DNA of 64,000 bases from Calonectria ilicicola (taxonomy: Eukaryota > Ascomycota > Sordariomycetes > Hypocreales > Nectriaceae): the NCBI GenBank assembly GCA_020809705.1, contig CP085832.1, forward strand, positions 3,100,001-3,164,000, written 5' to 3'. The translations under genes and the position numbers were made by a program. Positions 24,939 through 36,632 of this stretch are shown one piece after another. The notes beneath the pieces are model-generated. The model was given only the letters and a program-made list of their open reading frames with translations. It made no database searches and was not told where the DNA came from. Position 1 is the first letter of the stretch. Each line of letters begins with the position of its first letter.

Positions 24939-26027
24939 ATGGACGCACCAAATGGACTCCATCCCAACGTCAGTCTTACTAGGCAAATTTCTTTGCCAGC
25001 GCACTTGAAGCAGCACCCCTTGGGACCTGGCAGCACGAGTTCTGAGGACCCGTTGGCAGCTGATCAGCCTTCCTCGCGGAGCCAGAGCCCGCCATTCCAC
25101 AGAGAGCTCATCACGTCAGACACGCAGTTACTGAGCCCGCCAACCAGGCCGCGGATTGCTGTGCTGCTCAGCGCATCACCTGTTCGGGACGAATCCAGTC
25201 TCGCGGCTCATTTTGATTTCAGTCATGGGGGAACGCACGGGGCAGCAGAGGCACCCGCGCACGACCGGCCAGACGAGCATAGTCCGAGCAATGCACCGGA
25301 GAGTGTGCCGTCAGGGGCTGAATCGGCACCTCCTAGTCGGAGCCGGGGGAGGCCCAAAGGCTCCAAAGGCTTGAAGTCGGGCTTTCCCTACAACGGAAAC
25401 TCGACTTCCAAAGTCGTCCAGGCCACAGCTGCGGCGTCTCGGCAAGCTAGGCAGGTCAAGCCACCGAAGCCACTCACCGGATACCCCAAACGTCGAGGAC
25501 GGCCACCCAAGCCACCGTCTCCACAACCAAGGGAGATCTACTGCAAGCTCAGCTCCCCGTTTATCACATTTCTGTGTGAGTGGCGTGGATGCAGGGCCGA
25601 ATTGCACAATCTCGACACCTTGAGGCGGCACGTCTATGTCGTCCACGTCCGCGGTGGTGAAACTCATTTGTCTTGCCGTTGGGGGAGGTGTGGTCGGCAG
25701 GAGACGCCGGTCGAGTTTGAGCATGAGGAGGCGTTTGAGAACCATGTGGAAGAGAAGCATCTAGTGCCCGTGGCATGGCAAGTTGGTGACGGGCCTAAGA
25801 ATTCAAGCGGGACGCAACTAAAGCCGAAAACGGATGTGGATACAGGTGACGGGATACCAGACTATCTGAAGGATGAAAGCGGAAATCAAGTCACACCTTC
25901 AATCAGGGGCCAGGAGATTGAGGATTTTACGACGTGGAGGAATAATCGCAGGCGTCTAAGAGAGTTGCTCATTCGGCGGGATGAGAACCTACCAAGCGAA
26001 GAGTCGACTGAGACAGAGGCAGAGTAG
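24939..26027 (+). CDS. AT-hook / C2H2-like zinc-finger nuclear protein
   Basis: Intronless. Met at 24939 (MDAPNGLHPN) is preferred over the first in-frame Met at 24666 because the upstream 91 codons look like untranslated DNA; this gives 362 residues. A disordered Ser/Pro-rich N-terminus is followed by two AT-hook cores, SRGRPKGSKG (about residue 132) and KRRGRPPKPP (about 182), then two zinc-finger-like Cys/His groups, CEWRGCRAEL..LRRHVYVVH and CRWGRCGRQ..FENHVEEKH (about 210-275). The C-terminus is acidic with a basic RRRLRELLIRR patch. It is likely a DNA-binding, chromatin-associated or regulatory protein in the nucleus; targets are unknown. Confidence 0.75.
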   Translation: MDAPNGLHPNVSLTRQISLPAHLKQHPLGPGSTSSEDPLAADQPSSRSQSPPFHRELITSDTQLLSPPTRPRIAVLLSASPVRDESSLAAHFDFSHGGTHGAAEAPAHDRPDEHSPSNAPESVPSGAESAPPSRSRGRPKGSKGLKSGFPYNGNSTSKVVQATAAASRQARQVKPPKPLTGYPKRRGRPPKPPSPQPREIYCKLSSPFITFLCEWRGCRAELHNLDTLRRHVYVVHVRGGETHLSCRWGRCGRQETPVEFEHEEAFENHVEEKHLVPVAWQVGDGPKNSSGTQLKPKTDVDTGDGIPDYLKDESGNQVTPSIRGQEIEDFTTWRNNRRRLRELLIRRDENLPSEESTETEAE

Positions 26028-27961
26028 GCTTTGCATGGTCAAGAATACCATCCCTCAGAACTGTCAAGTTTTGAATTTCATCATTCTCTTTGTGGACACT
26101 TAAAAAGGAATAACTAATAGTTCATCATCTGAGCCGCAGATGAATCGGTTACTTCACATTCTGCTGATCGGGGGGCAGATGGGCCAAGATCTTTAGCATG
26201 TCTGAGAAGGGGGGTGTGGGTTTTTAGAGATTCGATTAAAAACTACAATCCTAGCACGGCGAACATTGCAACAGCGTATATGAGTGGGAGACATTTTCGA
26301 TTGTCGACTTTCTCCAGCATGCAGGTTTGCTTTCCACAATTATCATAGAAACCATAAATTAATCCAACAAGCAATGAAGATGCAATACACACTATAAAGT
26401 GGTGCGATATTGGCTTTCAGTTCATATTTGCTGCTATTTCTACCCTACACTCTATGGGAAACCATGATTGGCTGGCGGCGCACGACCGTCGATCGCCAGC
26501 TAACCACACAGACGCGGGGGACAAGATTCAAGGCGATAATTTATGCGATATATGACAAAAAGGAACGTCGATGTAACTTTTAAGCATGTCTTTGTTTTCA
26601 GCTCTATGCACTGAATCTTTTGATACAATGAGAGGTGATTAATCACAGCAAGTTCTATTCTGGAAAGTCGCTTCGTACGTGGTGTCTTTAGACTGGCCTT
26701 TTTTGGTGGTCTACCTAGACTATCCGGATATGGCCAAGGTCTTCAGCTAGAGCAAAGGTCCCCCGACAATTTACGGTAATCACTCAACAGAGTCATTTTC
26801 ACCGGATCACATCCTTGATTCACTCTGCCACATCGGCCTCGAAGTCGGGAATCGTTCACCGTTTGATCTACATAGTACACAGATCCCAATTGGTCTAATT
26901 CTGGCATCGGGGAAAGAAAAGAAGATGGTATCCTTGCTGAAAAAGGACCGAATTTTGACATTCCCGGAGACGCAGTGCAGATCCCCGAGGAGCTGTGATC
27001 GCGGTGCCGTCTTTGGTGAAATGCGAGCGTGCCCTTGCCCTTGCCCACATGGTGCACAGAGGAGATGCAGTAGGGTGCTGCCAGAGATTCCTCGTATCCT
27101 GAGCCAGAACGGTGGTGGCGCCAGCCACGGAGGTTTCGGAAGCGAAAAACTGGGTCGAGCTGTGCTACATCAAACACGCTTGGCTGAGGTTTTGGCCAGC
27201 GACGCATGGGATTTAGCGCAGATCGCTGGTGTGTGCCTGGCCAAGCATTGACGGTCGTGGGGAGAGTCGCTCGGTTGCCGGCTGCTAGCCTTACGGTCGA
27301 AACGAACTAAAACGTGGGAACGGACCGGGATCGTGCACACGCCGGAGTTGTTCCCCTGAACCAAGCCTGGGGATTTCTGCGCACCACGCCCCCATACTTT
27401 GGCGACACCGCAAGCTTAAATTAGCACAGATCAGACAGGGATGGGTTTAGTTCTGTCGATGGCCAGGGGACAGGGGTCTCCGGGCTTCTGGTTGGATCTA
27501 CGGCTTAGCATCGACTCGCTGACCTGAACGTCCTGAACGCCAGAGCATCATGGTAATCAATGCTATGCAAGTGACACACGGATGTTCTGAGGACCTTTCC
27601 TCAGACGGAAAGGCTACGGCTGGGAGGCAAATTTAGATGCCAAATCTTGGGGCATCTCGCCTTGTCAATATTGAAGCCATTCGAGTATTTAACTTGGCTT
27701 GATATCCTCCCAAACAGCTTTCCTTTCCTCACTCACTCACTCACTCCTCAACCTCCTCAATAGTAATTCCCTTTTTTCTTTTATTTCCATTCGCTTTTGT
27801 GTTCTGCTAGCTCAGCTCAATCGTTAATTTCTTTCCAATCGAATCGTACTGCTATTACAACAACAACAACAACAACAACAACAACTACTACTACTACTAC
27901 TACTCTTTACTCTTACTACTATCCTACTTTCAATCGTTTTATCAACTTCTCTCGTTTCAAA
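26028..27961. promoter_or_regulatory. Spacer and promoter of the glycine-rich protein gene
   Basis: No gene recognised. The last 250 bp before the start codon hold features common in strongly expressed fungal genes: a pyrimidine-rich stretch with CACT repeats (27720-27790) and a (CAA)n then (CTA)n microsatellite in the probable 5' leader. Opposed open frames at 26743-27207 and 26925-27251 look like chance. Confidence 0.4.
27857..27905 (+). repeat. (CAA)n/(CTA)n microsatellite in 5' leader
   Basis: About nine CAA units run directly into about six CTA units, 55-105 bp upstream of the start codon of the glycine-rich protein. Unstructured CAA-rich leaders can favour ribosome scanning; that role here is inference. 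Confidence 0.9.
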
Positions 27962-30900
27962 ATGAAGTACCGATTCGTCTACGCTACCTCGATGCTGGCC
28001 GTCACCTCGGTCCAGGCTACTCTGTCCGTGACAGATATTACTAGCCAGATCAGCCACATCACCGACCTCACTGGTGAGGTCTGTGATAGCACCGAGGGAC
28101 TTACCTCTGCCAACATTGAAGCTCAGGGACCTGTGAGTGAACATTATTTAGATACTGGGAGGATATCCATGACTTACACAGCTTTAGGAAATCATGAAGG
28201 ATGCCACCGAGCTAATTAGTGTCATCACTCACCTTTCCGGCGAAATCGACGTCAACATCAACGTTGGTGGTGAGGCCACAAGCGACTACGACAAGCGAAC
28301 TTACGGCTACGGTGCTCCTCCCACATCCGGCGGTGCATCCAGCGGATCACCCAGCGGATCTGGCTCTGCTTACGGTAACGGTGGTGCCTCTGGCGGCGCT
28401 TCTAGCGGTGTTTCTGGTGGCGCTGGCGGCAATGGTGGCGCTTACGGTTCCGGAGGTGCTTCCAGCGGTGTTTCTGGCGGTGCTGGTGGCCACGGCGGAG
28501 CTTCTGGTGGCGCTTCTGGTGGTGTTTCCGGCGGTGCTGGCGGTCACGGCGGTGCTTACGGCGGAGCTCACGGAGGTGCCGGCGGCCACATCGGGGGTGG
28601 TGCCTCCGGTGGTGTCCGTGGTGGTGCCGGTGGTCACATTGGCGGTGGTGCCATCATCGGCGGCCATGCTGGAGCCGGTGGCCGTGGCGGCGCTGGTGGT
28701 TACGGCAAGGCTTCTGGTGGCTCTTACGGACATGGCGGTGTTAGCGGCGGTGCCAGCGGCGCTGTCGGTGGCCACGCCGGAGCTGGTGGTCATGCCGGAG
28801 CCGGTGCTCACGGTGGTGCCTACGGAGGTGCTCACGGAGGTGCCTCCGGTGGTGTCCGAGGCGGTGCCGGCGGTCACATTGGAGGAGGTGCTTCTGGTGG
28901 CATTGGCGGCCATGCTGGAGCCGGCGGCAATGGAGGTGCCTCTGGCGGCGCTTACGGCGGCGTGTCTGGTGGTGCTTCTGGTGCTGCTGGTGGCTCTGGC
29001 TACGGTGGCAAGCAGTCTGGTGGCTCCTCCAGCGGCTCCTCCACCACCCACGGTTACAAGATCAAGCGTACTTTCGGTCTCCTCGGCGGCGGCGGAAGCT
29101 ATGGAAACCCGGGTTACGGTGGTGCTTCTGGCGGTGCCTCTGGCAGCGCTGGTGGCTCCGGCGGTGCTTACGGAGGTCTCGGTGGCGGTGCCTCTGGCGG
29201 CGCTTCTGGTGGTGCTTCTGGCGGTGCTTCTGGCGGCGCTCGTGGTTCCGGAGGTGCTTACGGAGGCCTCGGTGGCTCGGGTGGAGCCTCGGGTGGAGCC
29301 TCAAGCGGTGTTTCGGGTGGCCTTGGAGGTTCTGGCGGCGGTTACGGCTCTGGCAAGGGTGGCCTCGGCGGTAGCATTGGTGCCGGCCTTCCTGGCGTTG
29401 GCGGTATCTTCAACGGTGCTTACGGCAAGCTCGGTAACCTCGGCGGTCTTCTCGGCGGCGGCGGCTGGCTGGGAGGTAATGGAGGTGCCTCTGGTGGCGC
29501 CTCTGGTGGCGCCTCGGGTGGTGTAAGCGGCGGCGCTTCTGGCGGTGCCGGTGCCGGTGCCGGTGCTCATGGAGGCATTGGCGGCGGTGCCTCTGGCGGA
29601 GCTTCTGGTGGTGTCTCTGGCGGCGCTTCTGGCGGTGTTGGAGGTGGTGCCTCAGGCGGAACTTCTGGCGGCGTTGGAGGTGGTGCCTCTGGCGGTGTTT
29701 CTGGAGGCGTTGGCGGCGGCGCTCATGGAGGTGTTGGTGGTGGTGCCTCTGGTGGTATCGGCGGCGGCGCTTCTGGCGGCGTGTCTGGTGGTGCATCCGG
29801 AGGTGTGTCCGGAGGTGTTGGCGGTGGCGCTCACGGAGGGGTCGGAGGCGGCGCTTCTGGTGGTGCTTCTGGTGGTGTCTCTGGAGGTGTTGGAGGCGGC
29901 GCTTCTGGCGGCGTGTCTGGCGGCGTTGGTGGCGGCGCTCACGGCGGCATCGGTGGTGGTGCCTCGGGTGGTGTTTCTGGAGGTGTTGGTGGAGGTGCCT
30001 CAGGTGGTGTATCCGGAGGTGTTGGTGGTGGTGCTCACGGAGGTGCGTCCGGCGGCGTCTCCGGAGGTGTCGGTGGAGGTGCTTCTGGCGGTGCCTCTGG
30101 CGGTGCTCACGGCGGCGTTAGCGGCGGTGCCTCTGGTGGTGTCTCCGGCGGTGTTGGTGGTGGTGCCTCCGGTGGTGCTCACGGCGGCATCGGTGGTGGT
30201 GCCTCGGGCGGTGTTTCTGGCGGCGCCTCAGGTGGTGTTAGCGGAGGTGCTGGTGCCGGTGGTCACGGAGGTGCTTCCGGCGGTGCCTCTGGCGGTGCCT
30301 CTGGTGGTTCTGGTAGCTCCGGCTCTGGTTCAGGATCTGGCTCCGGCTCTGGATCTTCATACAGCCCTGGTGGCGAGGACTCTGGTGATGACAACAATAA
30401 CGACTCCGGCGACGACAATGATGACGACTCTGGTGATGACAACGAGTCCGGCGGCGACTCTTCCGGCTCTTCCCCTACCGACTCCGGCAGCACCCCCTCC
30501 AGCACCGCTCCCAGCCAGCCTAGCAACACTTACGCTCCTGGTGGTGGCTCCTCTTCTGGCTCATCTCCTGGCGGCTCTTCTGGCAGCCCCAGTGGCTCTG
30601 GCAGCACCCCTGGTGGCAGCTCTTCTGGCGGCAGCTCTTCTGGTTCTTCTCCCAGCGGCAGTGGCAGCGGCAGCGGCAGCTCCTACAGCGCTCCCGGTGG
30701 CTCTTCTTCTGGCAAGCCTAGCAGCGGCGGTTCTTCTTCTGGTACTACTCCCAGCGGCAGCGGCAGCTCTTACAGCGCTCCCGGTGGTGGCGCTTCTTCC
30801 GCCGGCAAGCCTAGCGGTGGTTCTGGCAAGGGCAGCTACAGCCCTCCTGGCTACAAGCGCTCTTACGGTACCGATGAGAGCAAGATCTGCGACAGCCTCG

Positions 30901-31136
30901 AAGAGCTCCTCAGTGGCTCTCTCAAGATCGCCGTTGCTGTCGATGCCAAGGTTGAGGTCATCAAGGGCTCCAGCTACCACGCTGAGGTCAAGACTCTTGT
31001 CAGCACTGCCAAGGACTGCGTTGAGGAGTTCGGTGCCAAGATCCTTGTCGTCGCTCCTTCTTGCAAGTCCACCAGCCAGCACAGCCTCGAGGAGGTTAAG
31101 CAGAAGCTTGATGGCTGCATTTCCAAGTTGAACTAA
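27962..31136 (+). CDS. Secreted Gly/Ala/Ser-rich repeat protein with helical ends and Kex2-like sites
   Basis: Two exons (27962-28132, 28188-31136; 55-nt intron) encode 1,039 residues. A signal peptide (about 1-19, ending SVQA) is followed by a helical region (20-92) with one Cys (41). Then come a Gly-rich block (95-349), a second Gly-rich block (352-780) of GGASGG, GGVSGG and GGAHGG units, an Asp/Asn acidic stretch (about 783-825), a Ser/Gly/Pro segment, and a C-terminal helical domain (949-1039) with four Cys. Lys-Arg pairs at 93-94, 350-351 and 947-948 sit exactly at the block borders, each followed by [TS]-[YF]-G, as expected for Kex2 processing. The ends loosely resemble hydrophobic-surface-binding HsbA-type helices; this is tentative. 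It is probably a cell-wall or extracellular structural protein. Codon use at the C-terminus is strongly C-ending, unlike its neighbours. Confidence 0.85.
28370..30340 (+). repeat. Coding minisatellite (Gly-Gly-Ala/Ser units)
   Basis: About 2 kb of imperfect 9-18 nt units of the type GGTGGTGCCTCTGGCGGC, varying mainly at third positions, inside the glycine-rich protein gene. It creates long spurious open frames in other phases and on the opposite strand. Copy number is likely to vary between strains. Confidence 0.9.
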
Positions 31137-32743
31137 ATTGTTTCTCCATTCAGAAATGGAATGACTGTTCGTTACTAAATTGTTTTGAGGCGAATTACTT
31201 TTTACCCTTGAGGAGGGGTTAATGAGTGAGTCGAGGCATTGTTTTGAGTGCCCCTTTTTATATAATTAAGCCTACTTTAGTTCTCAGACTGAAAATCTAT
31301 TATGTTTTAAGAAACTATGTTCCATTGCCTTTCTCCTTTTGTGATAATTATGATATTTGAAGCTCTAGTTTTCCCTATTTGGATTTCAGAAGCGTCATCT
31401 ATGAAGCTGCTGGCATAGATGTGGGTTTCTCAGTCAACGCAGTAGTTGGCAGACTTTTCTTAGAGTGTACTATAGCATGGTATCGTAGTCAATGGTAGAG
31501 CCTCCTGGGGGTTTATGCTAGGAATTTCTTTCTTTCTGTCTTGTAATTTGATAAATGGCCTACATCTCGAATTGCTATAGTACTATAGAGTGACGTCAAT
31601 GTGGTTCTCTATCTCTAACTGCTGGACTCTATTGCGCATTGTTTATCACCATCTTTACTTCAGGAAATGATAGCTATCACCGCTCACCTGGCTTTTCGAA
31701 ATTGCCACCGGAAGGAGACTTCACTGGCTCACTTCGAGCATTTATGAATGATGGAGGAATTGAGCACTCGCACCCATCAAGGCTACTGGATCGCAGCCAT
31801 AGATAGCGGTTTGAACCCTACCATGCGAAATGTGGAATAGAGGGGGAAGAGCGTCGTAGGCAAAGAATGCGATTAAATGCCCACCCAAGGCTTTGCTTGA
31901 ATGTTTCCTTTATAGATACTATAACACCTGGCTGGTAACTGGTTGAGGGTTTCAGTTTGGTGGATTTAGTTACCTCGTGGTCTGCTGCTAGGGGACGGAT
32001 GGAATAAAAATAATATAGTAATGGGCTTTTGATAGCGATTCGAATTTTGAGGCTGACCATCTTGATTGAAATTAAATATTTTATAGAAGACTGGCATCAA
32101 GAAATTTGGGTTTCGCGTTTTTTCGGGCAGGATAGAGAATATTAGACCAGGCTGAAACTATCAACGCTCGATTACCCATATGCAGAACTTGGTATTTTCA
32201 AAACACACATTGCTCAATCATGTTGTTATCTTAAAATTCGTGAACGGACTTTTGAACGGATTTTTGAATGTTAGCGTTAACTTAGAACTGGGATCGAGGG
32301 TGTTGGAGTTAGCGTATTCCCATGTCATCTGATCCTTGCCATGGGTGGTTGGTTCCCCGCTGCTCTCTGCCCATGAACCGTTTGTTCGCATCATTATATC
32401 CCGCAATTTCCTTAAGGACCGTCAGTCAATCTACGTTTCCAACCTCAAAGTGGAGCCTTTTACTCTCCTCTCCAACCGGATTGACAGGTCATTTGCAGAG
32501 TTCGCACCGTTGCAAGCGACCCTGGTGTCCACACTTGGCAGAGGTTGGCCGAACGAGTAATTTTAAACGGTGGGACAATTGCCCAGCCTTAAAGATAGGC
32601 ATAAAACAAGAATGATGGCATTTTAATTCCGCCGATCGACCCATACGCTCTCCGACGACCCGATTCTTTCTTTTTTTTTACCCTTTTCCTCCATCCGCAG
32701 TCGGGAGTTGGGGGCCAAGTGCGCGACAACGTAAACCGCAACC
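31137..32743. other. Spacer, no gene recognised
   Basis: Contains the terminator region of the glycine-rich gene and the promoter of the split peptidase gene. Frames at 31818-32060 (minus) and 32322-32615 (plus) have no recognisable features. Confidence 0.4.
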
Positions 32744-34068
32744 GTGATGCTTCAAACTCTGACTCTTGCGGGCTTGCTTGCCTCCCCTGTGGCTGCCAGC
32801 TATGCTTTTTACGTGGGAAAAAACCTCACCGCCGATGGGAGCGTTCTAGTCGGCGGTACTGGGGAAGAAGTGTCCAGCCATTGGCTTCAGTTGTTTCCCG
32901 AGAAGGACCATGCCGCCAATGAGACCATCACAGTTGGCGTGACCGAGGATGCCACCATTCCTGGCGAGCTTATCCAGATCCCCCAGGTTAACCACACTTT
33001 CCGCTACCTGAGCATGGAGTACTCGGATTTCGAAGGCTTCCCCGCACCATTAACCAATGGTGGCTTGAACGAGAAGGGCATAGCTGTCCGAGATGTCTGG
33101 GCGGACAACAGGCAGGAATTGATTGACATGACCCCCACACCTCAGCACGGTCTGCAGTACAGTGATCTTGCGCGTGTGGTCATGGAGCGTGCTAGCACGG
33201 CGCGTGAGGGTGTCGAGATCATTGGCGACTTGATTGCCAAGCATGGCGAAGCTACATATGGCGGTAACTCACATCTCATTGCGGACAAGGATGAGGGCTG
33301 GGTCGTGTGGGAGATGGCTGGCGGCGCTGGGCTCTGGGCGGCGCAACGCCTGGGCCCCAATGAGGTCAAGGTTTTGTACCCAGGATATATCGAAGATTTC
33401 CCCGTCGACTTTGCTGAGAGCGCGGACTACATGGGCTCCGAGAACATTGTTTCCTTTGCAGTCGAGAAGGGTTGGTGGAGCGCTGAGTCGGGCAAGCCTT
33501 TCAACATCTTCGATGTCTACGGTCCCCAGGATCCTCAGTATACCGCTCGTGATGGTGGATACAAGTATATGTCTCAAGCTGCTCTAGAGAACGCCACCCT
33601 GGCCATGGCACCAGTCACTGAAACAGACCTCATGGAGCGCGTGAGGGACCACCGGATCGCCGATGACGAGGCAGGCTATGGGCAGGTTGTCAGTCTTCGA
33701 GCTGGAGTCGACAAGGACCTTCTCCGCATTTGGGTTGCACCCACTACCTCAGTGGCTTCGCCCTTTGTGCCGTGGTGGCTTGGCGTTGAGTCTGTTCCTC
33801 CCGAGTTCGGTGAGCACAGATATCTCACTACTGGCGCATCGAGCAGCTTCCTCAACCCCGATTACCAGTACCAGGAGGCTTCCATCTTTGCTGGCCGGGT
33901 TTTCAAGCGTGTTCTGTACTACATGTGCAGCGCCCCAAACACCTACCTGTCCATTGTCACCTCGATGTTTACCAGCTTTGAGGCGGAATCCCGCAAGCAG
34001 GTTTCTGAGTGGGTGGAAAAGAGCGCCCAGGTTTTAATTTCCCAAGGCCAGAGGAAAGCGGCGAAACA

Positions 34069-34076
34069 GCTGTTGA
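34069..34076. repeat. Left 8-bp target site duplication
   Basis: GCTGTTGA immediately left of the element; the identical octamer lies at 37162-37169. Eight bp is the hAT superfamily length. Confidence 0.95.
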
Positions 34077-34099
34077 CAGCGCTGCGGTCAATTCAAATC
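34077..34099 (+). repeat. Left terminal inverted repeat of hAT element
   Basis: 23 bp, starting CAGCGCTGCGG, identical to the reverse complement of 37139-37161. Confidence 0.95.
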
Positions 34100-34205
34100 T
34101 CAAACAGGATTTTCACATTTGAATTGAAGGGATTCGCATTTGAATTGAGGGCTTCCGATTTGAATTGATTGAATTGAATTGAGATAATTTGAATCACGTG
34201 CCGTA

Positions 34206-36632
34206 TCACATGTCAGTCATCCAGTGTTTTAAACACTCAATAGCTTCCAAGGTCTCATCAGCTAGGCTGTGCCGTTGTGACCCTATTGTTAGCTTAGCTT
34301 GACTAAACATACGTTCACATTCGGCTGACATTGACGGTATTGTAAGGATATCTATCGCCATTCGACTTATTAAAGGAAAAGCCTGCTTTTGCTGTTGCCA
34401 AAAGGCGATTGGGTTATCCAGCTCCTCAGGGGCCCTACCAAGCCAAGTGTTCAATTCGTGTACAGCCGGGCCATCGCTTTTGGTTGGGTTCTCATAGAAA
34501 TCATTGGGAAGAAGGTCAGGCAGGGAACCGTCACGTTGATCAGGGAAATCTGTGGCCTGGGGCTGTTGATGTTGCTCACTAATAGCCCAACCGTCAAAAA
34601 AGAAGCTTCGAAATCGGTCAATGATGAGATTTGCTTTAAATGGCTCCACACGGGTGACCCAACGGGCCCCTAGGGAGGGATGAAGGATAGCGGCAGCCCA
34701 ATAAACTGGGGTGTGGTCGAATAGGCTCCTGTAACGTTCTAATTGGTTCATCGATAGTTGGCAACAGAGGCGTAAATATTCCTTCACATGAGCCCGTTGC
34801 CGCGGCTTCATTGTGGATGCTTGACTATGACTGTATGAGCGTTGTGATGAGGTATTTCGAAGGGTCCGTCGAGGCTCGTCAACTGTAATTGAGTCAGGGG
34901 CACGATGATCACGTTGTTCTTTGAACCAAGTTATCAATCGGGAGAGGCTCTGAATAACCCAGCCAATATCGCCGGGGCGGCGGGATTGGAACCTCATTGT
35001 TTCCTCTTGAAAGGGAAGAAGAAGATCATGAACCTCTGTTAAGACCTCCCAGTCTTCCTCGGTTAACCTCTTATTAGTTGGCAGCCTTCGATCTTCCTTT
35101 TCCATTGAGTTGACCCCAATCCATGACTGAATTGACTCCTCGAGGCGAAGGGCCCGTTCAATCATATAAAAAGTCGAATTCCAACGCGTCTCATTATTAT
35201 TACATAGTTGAATGTTGTTATTAACCTCCAATAAGCTGTCATCAGCATCGTTGACTTGGTATTGAACCTGGATTGAAAAGGCTTCCCGACGTTGAGGGGA
35301 CCGGCGGATGAATGTCACCACATCTGACAGCTTGGCTACCGGACCACTCTTTAGCCAGCTAGTTAAATTAGCTTGTTCCTCGGGAGTCAGCCGTACAACA
35401 GCTTCATTGTTCAGGGAGGCAAGTCGGGCTTGTTCTGTGGGCTCGAGGAAGGCTTTGGCAGCAAGGTTGATGACATGACCCCAACAGCGTAGTCGAATTA
35501 TTGAAGGCTCTGTAAATAAGGGCTGACTTGGAAAGCAGGAAGGTGGTCGGAAAAGAGATAATTAAGGCATGTATCGTTAACAGGGGCGTTATCCAATGTG
35601 AAGAAACCGAGGCTCTGAAGGTCATAGTTTTTAATGACTTCCAATACTAAAGGGGCGATATTTTCACCTGAATAAACACCAGAAATACGTTTCAAGGCGA
35701 GGAGCCTAGTTTGTGGGCTGCTGGCACAGTCAATGAAGTGACTGACGACCCCCAAGAGGGCCTGTTGGTTAGGGGAAGTCCAAGCATCGAAGGTAAGGTG
35801 GATGAGTGATTGAGCACGTTGAAGCTGGCGTTTAATCGTTTGTTGGCGAGCTTTAAAGTTATCCATTACCCAGGCCTTCACAGTTGACTGGTGTGTTGGC
35901 AAGGCATCGTTGATGATATGACTTGGCGTTTGTAAGAGGCGTTGGAAGGTGGTATGTATGTTTAATTGCTTTGAAGGATATATTTGACTTAACAACCTAG
36001 TGAATAAGAGCAGCTTTCAGCTCAGCAACAACACCAAAAGCATCAGATTCTTCTTTGGCGGGGGACCTAGCATGTGAATGAAGGTTGGCGAGGGCAGAAG
36101 AAGCTGGCGACAGTGTTATCTCTTGGTCTTGGCCCTTAGCAATAGAGTGTTGACTTCGTAAGTGGGCTATTGCTGCCGAAGTCGCTGACTGAGTAAATAA
36201 ACAGCCCTATGTTCGTCCTCGCCGGTCGCAATAACGGCATAGCCAAAAGGTGCTGCCAAGGGTGTTTCCATTCACTTCAACGAGGCTAAAGCCGTGCTCA
36301 ATAATAAAGGATCGTAGCTTATGGCGCCGGTGCAGCCAGGAATAGAGGAAATATCTCTTATGTGCAAATCGTATTCGAGGGAGGGTTTGAATAGTCAGAC
36401 TTCAAGTATCTTCAAGGTTGAAATCTTCAAGTTACGCAATCACAGACTGTGCCTTCGGTCGGGTTCGAAAGGAAAACGGGGTCAGGGTCGGGGTCGGGGT
36501 TGAGGTCGAGGTTGGGACTGGGGATGAGGTTACTGACGGTGTTGAGGGCGTCGGATCATAGGAAAAAGAGTCAGATACGAAGATATCGTCGTCTTCATGC
36601 TCATCATGCGTTCCAACGATCACAGAGGTCAT
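34206..36632 (-). pseudogene. Degenerate hAT transposase
   Basis: Transposase remnants in order from 36632: an N-terminal acidic, Pro/Thr-rich stretch (MTSVIVGTHDEHEDDD); a BED-type zinc-finger region around 36300-36130 (TFWLCRYCDRRG..HLRSQHS) interrupted by TAG; a second stop after AELKAALIH near 36000; then the RNase-H-like core (LTFDAWTSPNQQALL, GFFTLDNAPVND) up to about 35498. A frame change near 35525 follows, before RLRCWGHVINLAAKAFL. The C-terminal part, open from the GTG-started frame at 35321 to 34206, keeps NNETRWNSTFYMIERA and the hAT dimerisation region (LTIPSMSAECERMFS). At least two stops and one frameshift prevent a full protein, although a truncated C-terminal polypeptide is possible. 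Confidence 0.85.

Noticed and set aside
26743..27251. Opposed open frames of 154 and 108 codons
   Set aside because: No recognisable protein features and they overlap each other antisense; treated as spacer.
28219..31131. Very long open frames in a second plus-strand phase (28219-29526, 29545-31131) and on the minus strand across the Gly-rich gene
   Set aside because: They are by-products of the Gly-rich coding repeat, which has few stops in any phase. The composition (Val/Ala/Leu or Thr/Ala/Arg runs) is not protein-like, and the real frame has a signal peptide, an intron and structured ends.
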